NCBI RefSeq assembly: GCF_009730915.1
Contig: NC_052475.1
Coordinates: 26,349,016 to 26,413,015 of the forward strand
Direction of reading: 5' to 3'
Source of the DNA: Dioscorea cayenensis subsp. rotundata
Taxonomy: Eukaryota > Streptophyta > Magnoliopsida > Dioscoreales > Dioscoreaceae
DNA length: 64,000 nt
The position numbers and the translations under genes were made by a program. This document shows positions 49,131 through 64,000 of this stretch, in pieces. The notes beneath the pieces are model-generated. The model did no database searches. It was not told where the DNA came from and was given only the letters and a program-made list of their open reading frames with translations. Within the stretch, counting starts at the first letter, position 1, and each line of letters opens with the position of its first letter.

Positions 49131-49134
49131 TAAA

Positions 49135-49258
49135 TTTTATTTTATTTTATTTAATAAATACATAAGCCATTATTTATAGTATAAGTAAAAAATAATTCGA
49201 ACTTCTGATTTTTTTTATAGAACTTACGTGGCTTATGGTTGAGCTATATTAATACTGG
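49135..49258 (-). mobile_element. Short tRNA-derived SINE
   Basis: On the minus strand: AGCCAGTATTAATA, then box A TAGCTCAACCA (49246-49236), box B-like AGTTCGAATTA (49203-49193), about 32 bp apart, and a 3' tail of AAATAAAATAAAAT. The target duplication is unclear (TTGGTTT-like on both sides). Confidence 0.65.
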
Positions 49259-49612
49259 CTTGGTTTTTAAAATTTTTTTTTTAGAAGGACTTGGTTTAAA
49301 ATTTTACCATAATATTGTTTATAGAAATTCGAACTGTAATTTAAATAAATTTATTTAATAGTAAAAAAAAATTAACATCCTTGGTTTTAGTTAGCGCAAG
49401 TTTTCAAGTTTAGGAGTAGATATAAATATATATTTTTTTGCACAAATACCCCTACATATAAAAAAATACACTATTATATATAACTCCCTCCAACATGGGG
49501 ATATATGCAAAACAAAATTCATCTATTTCTAAAAAAGCCCCTGGTTTGGTAATTATTTTTTTTTCTTTTCTGTATAAATGAAAATTCGAAGTTTTCTAGG
49601 ATACAAATGCAA

Positions 49613-49642
49613 ATGAACCCTAAATTTTGGGGTCCGCATTAA
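49613..49642 (+). promoter_or_regulatory. Possible 8-codon upstream open frame before the UBP5 gene
   Basis: ATG at 49613 opens MNPKFWGPH and stops 87 bp before the main ATG. Whether it is in the transcript is unknown. A (GA)n leader at about 49655-49690 follows. Confidence 0.3.
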
Positions 49643-49728
49643 AACCTCAGGCCAGAGAGAGAGAGAGAGAGAGTGGGAGAGATAGAGAGAAGGGCTTGGG
49701 ATCGTTGGAGATCGAAGGGAGGGAAGAG

Positions 49729-60207
<10,479 letters not shown>

Positions 60208-60718
60208 ACTCTCTGGGCTTCTTAGGTGCGCAGATATTTAGATTCAATCTGATGAAAGCTTTAAGTTGTATTGTAATAGGAAGTTGGCATAGGTGCTTAT
60301 TTTGATAGACAAAACTTTTCATGTTATCCTGATGTTTACCATTGTTGACTTAAAAGCTCAAGTTTCAATTCAATTACCGAGTTTAAAATGATGAATTCTT
60401 GTGCCTTTTTACTGCATATAATTTTGAGGGTTCGTAATGGTTGATTTCCTTTTGGGTAGTCTTTGTTTGGTCATATGGAATTGTTTACATTTGAATTATT
60501 GTTTTGGCTATTTATCTTTAGTTTTAAGTGTCAATTCAAGCTGAATTTAAAAGAACAATTTATGACTGAAGATTAGTGTTCTTTTATTTATCTTTAGTAT
60601 TCTTTGGGCGTATATGCTTATGTTTTTACTCACTTGGACAGTTGACAGCCATGCGGGTATTTATTTTTATTTTTTATTTTGTTATCTTTTTTAGTATTTC
60701 ATCATCAATATAAAATTA
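60208..60718. other. 3' intergenic stretch between convergent genes
   Basis: Shared downstream region of the UBP5 and UBA-PUB genes. T-rich; nothing else seen. Confidence 0.6.
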
Positions 60719-63128
60719 TCAATAATCATCTTTCTTTCTGCTAAACATTCCAAAATAAGGATTATTTAGTGCAGAATTCAGCTCCAAAGCTGCATTTCTG
60801 AGAATTCTGTGATCCACCTTATCCCTTGGAATGTACAAGTACTCAATTCCATTTTGTTTGAGCTTCTCAAATCCACACAGCTTTAGAAACTCAATCCCTC
60901 CAAACATACTCCCAACTCTATCCTGCAAATTTCATTTGTAATTAAATCAAAATGTTAATTAACATTCACTAACATAGAAAATTAAAGCCGATGATTTGAT
61001 TTTCTTCGGTACCATAAAAGCCGGGTTGCTTAATCTGATTTTCCTGAACTTCTCATTTTCCGGGTTCTTCGCAACATTTGCTATGTATGTTAGTAGTGTT
61101 TGGAATGCTCTCTTCACTCTAGCATCCTCATCCTACCAAATCAAATCAAATCAAATATATTGATCAAAATTTCTTTTCGTCTAAAGTGTTTAAGTAGAAA
61201 TTTCAGACTTTTTTGTTTACCAAGTGATTTTGTTTGAGAGATCGAAGACATTCTTGTAGATTATCAACCGTTGTTGAATTCTGCATATTGAAAGAAACTA
61301 AAAACAAATCATGACTTGCTATTTTGCTAAATCTTATATTTGTATCAAGGCATTACATGTTCATCAGAAATCTTTGTGTTCTGCTGCTTCTGCAAATGTT
61401 TGGTGATTTTTTTGGATGAATGGTCTTCAGATGGCAATCCAAGATTTCGTCGTCTCTCTGCCTGCAATTTGAATTTTTCGACTATGTTTAAATGTAATTT
61501 CACTACAATATGTCCAGTTCTTCAGTAAAAACAGTAGCACTTCCAGTTCTTATTTATAATACTAAAAGATGATTAATTTCTGCTCTTTTTTAGGATAAGA
61601 ATATCCAAAGAAACAACAAGCATGATAACTGATAACTAATCGAAGAACAATGACTGAAAGAAAACTGTTTTTCTTTAAGAAAATTTAAGAACGTAAAGTC
61701 GAAACCTTATCATCCTCGAGACGCTTAAGGATTCTTTCTCTTGCTTGTTTCACTTCCTCTTGTTCTGCTTTCCTCCATGCTGAAGCTCTAAAGGCAGAGC
61801 AGGTTGCAGTTCTTAATCACATGTTCGATATAGTGATTTATCGATGATATTGGATCAAATAGGATTAGAACAAACCGTTTCCTTTCGTTTTCCTCCAGAA
61901 TTTTCTTGGCTTGAAGTTGTTCTTTACCGGCACGTCTTCTCTCCTGTGAAAAATTATCAGCATATGAACTTTATGAAATTCTTGATGTATATACATTTCC
62001 TGAACAAACAATACTGAGAGAGAATTATGACTTCTACCTTCTCTCTTTCTTTCTCCATTCTCTTCTCTTCCTCAGCTTTCAGTTTTTGTCTGCTGTTATA
62101 AAGGAAATCTATGAATAACTTAGTTATGAACTCAAGAAAAATTCATATGCATAGACCAAGAAAACTAACTTCAAAATTCGAGTGTCGAATGCAATAGTCA
62201 TTCTATTCTTTGATTTTATAAAAATCAATTAACTGAATGAATAAGGTTGATTAAGGAAAAGATGAAATTTCAAATACTTTCTTATTGATGTAGCTTCAGA
62301 AGAGCCTGCATTCAGGTAGTATTATCTTGTCCTTTTCTTAGAGGTATCAGAAAATTAAACAAGACAATGAAAAAATAATTCAATGTATAGCAAAACAACA
62401 TCGATAAAAAACTAAATCAAACCTTAGTTCTTGTGCTTTAATCTTCACATACTCCAAAGCAAAAGGTGGTTTTCCTGATTCAATCTCAATATTGATAGGA
62501 ACCTATTAAGAGTGTTTACATATGTACAAGAAATAAGTAGCTGAAACACAGTTATTACGATCGAAACTGCGAGAATGAAAACACTGAAGCTTAAACCAAA
62601 TACAAGAAAATAATTTATCTTCAACTCATTTCTGTTAGATTTCTCTACAATTGTGAGCTCTGATTGAGAATTCATGTTCTGTATTTTAAGTTACAGAGTG
62701 AGTCTGAAACAAAGAAGTTTTAAGGTATTACATCCAATGACACTGAAAAAAACTGCAATTATATGAAATCAGAAAAAAACAGAAAATCACTTACCAAAAG
62801 CATTTGATCAATATCAGGATCATTTTCATGTTCTGCAATCCAATCTATAGCTCCCTCAATACTTGCATTACCTGAATCAATAAACATTATTAAGAATCAC
62901 AAATGAGAAATTACCGAAAAAACAAAGAATGAATGGCCACCATCACATTCAAATTATTCAATGCAATTCTTCACAAAACAGAAAGGATTATATATATATA
63001 TATTAAACTTTGATTTATCAATGAATAAATTAACCTGAAAAATGAAGTCCTCTTATTGCATGGGCTGTTGGAAACCCCATGGATTCAAGCTCTGTTAGCA
63101 TTTCTTTGTTCACCTCTGGGACTGCCAT
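60719..63128 (-). CDS. UBA and PUB domain protein (plant UBA/TS-N family)
   Basis: The UBA domain binds ubiquitin; PUB (PUG) domains bind the tail of the AAA-ATPase p97/CDC48, so the protein probably links ubiquitinated clients to CDC48. Ten exons (minus): 63128-63035, 62871-62795, 62502-62423, 62092-62038, 61943-61876, 61787-61706, 61461-61357, 61280-61221, 61132-61013 and 60922-60719; phase is kept, 945 nt, 314 aa. UBA, residues 8-48: [20 protein letters not shown], then [16 protein letters not shown] charged coiled coil covers about residues 85-170 ([34 protein letters not shown]). PUB, about residues 205-305: [41 protein letters not shown]. The exon 4 acceptor is a CAGCAG tandem, allowing one residue more or less. 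No UBX domain is seen. Confidence 0.9.
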
Positions 63129-63159
63129 TGTTATTCACAGAAAACAAGATAACCAGTAC

Positions 63160-63192
<33 letters not shown>

Positions 63193-63620
63193 ATATTTAT
63201 GGCAAGAGAATCAAAGATGGACCAGAAGAAAAGTTCATATGTCTTTTGGAGAAGTTACTCACACTCATACCTTTCTTGTCTTAATTAAAGGTTTAAAGTA
63301 CAACAATTTGACAAATGTTTTTAGAGTTTTTAATTAAAAATCAATTAACAAGCAATGTTTTCTTATAATGTTTTGACATTTTTATATTTTGTTAAATTAT
63401 TCATGTAATACAGTAATAGTCAAACAAAAACAACCACTTGTAATAATAAAACAGTATTAATATAGAGATATATATATATTGAAAAAAATGCACAGTTTTG
63501 CATTAATACCCATACAAAATCTGATAATAAAAATATTCTCAAGTGCAAGACCGGGCCTGAGGCCTCTTGGCTTAGTTAGACAAAGCTTCATCCTGACCGT
63601 TGATTCTGAAAACTAACGGT
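63129..63620. other. Divergent promoter region
   Basis: Lies between the UBA-PUB gene (minus) and the next gene (plus). Holds (TA)n at about 63160-63190 and AT-rich sequence. Confidence 0.55.
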
Positions 63621-63639
63621 CCAGATGATAGATCTCTCA

Positions 63640-63808
63640 ATCCCTTTGTTCCTATCGTGCACCAAAAGGCCCTTTTCCCGAAGATCGAAAAAGGAGCAGC
63701 TTTGAGCTTGGCCGGCGCCGGATCGCTCCGGTTTCTCCCTCTGGATCTCCATCGGATCTCTTCTCCACCATCCAATCACCTAACGGCGAACCCTAATCGT
63801 GCTCAAAG
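63640..63808 (+). other. Probable 5' untranslated exon of a gene continuing beyond the window
   Basis: A GC-richer, CT-rich stretch ending GCTCAAAG|GTGAGATC, a strong donor, followed by T-rich intron-like sequence to the end of the window. No coding start is visible. It resembles other plant leader exons. Confidence 0.5.
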
Positions 63809-64000
63809 GTGAGATCCATGCCTCTCAATTGATTCTGGATTTTGATTTTGAATGTCATTTGGAGAATTCTCTTGTTCTTGATGTTGTTTTCCTGATTTTT
63901 TATTATCTCGCTAGTGATTTGAGTTTTGTAGATGGTTTTTTTTCTCGGGTATTGGTTGTTGATCTTTAGTTAGGGATGTTGGCTTTGAATGAGGTCGTGG

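Noticed and set aside
63079-63288. A plus-strand frame with a poly-Ile/Tyr stretch
   Set aside because: It overlaps the first exon of the UBA-PUB gene in antisense and runs through a (TA)n repeat.

Overview
This window is nuclear DNA from a flowering plant. It has spliced genes with GT-AG introns, plant-specific families (LOG, XRI1, UBP5, a phytase-type purple acid phosphatase, CCoAOMT), CT-rich 5' leaders, and dense layers of plant transposons. The AT-rich non-coding DNA and gene structures would fit a non-grass monocot such as a yam, but the species is not decided by anything I can see. There is no prokaryotic content, CRISPR array, organelle gene cluster or rRNA.

Layout. (1) 1-5.5 kb: a decayed LOG cytokinin-activating gene. 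Its sixth exon is split by a 4,020-bp TG...CA insertion with a perfect 5-bp target duplication, and that insertion itself carries a retrocopy of the 3' end of a CCT3 chaperonin mRNA. A Helitron-like 3' end lies 470 bp downstream. (2) 7.0-13.9 kb: a dead Mutator-like element with a broken transposase, a plant-mobile-domain-like fragment, and an inverted duplication of a fragment resembling the C-terminus of plant SNF2 proteins of the DRD1/CHR35/CLSY type. (3) 15.1-18.6 kb: a tandem array of palindromic units next to a 3'-truncated, frameshifted CCoAOMT gene, then a 1,000-N assembly gap. (4) 18.6-21.8 kb: gene-free, with a well-defined tRNA-derived SINE. (5) 21.8-28.8 kb: an intact ESF2/ABT1 ribosome-biogenesis gene, a TRIM-like repeat pair interrupted by a Harbinger-type MITE, and a small RING-finger gene. 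(6) 29.0-35.5 kb: a complete but dead Ty1/copia element with paired LTRs and a GAATT duplication. (7) 36.9-46.9 kb, minus strand: an intact PAP15/23-type purple acid phosphatase and an XRI1-like DNA-repair/meiosis gene. (8) 47-49.6 kb: gene-free, with two more SINEs. (9) 49.7-63.1 kb: UBP5-type deubiquitinase (plus) converging on a UBA-PUB protein (minus). The first leader exon of a further plus-strand gene begins near 63.6 kb.

The six intact genes have housekeeping or regulatory roles (ribosome assembly, ubiquitin signalling, phosphate release, DNA repair) and do not form a cluster with a shared pathway. For all six I placed every exon boundary and checked that reading phase is kept to the stop. 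I did not find a new multi-gene system. The most unusual material is in the transposon layers: the inverted SNF2 fragment, the nested LOG/LTR/CCT3 locus, the palindromic array, and copia LTRs whose divergence is unevenly distributed.
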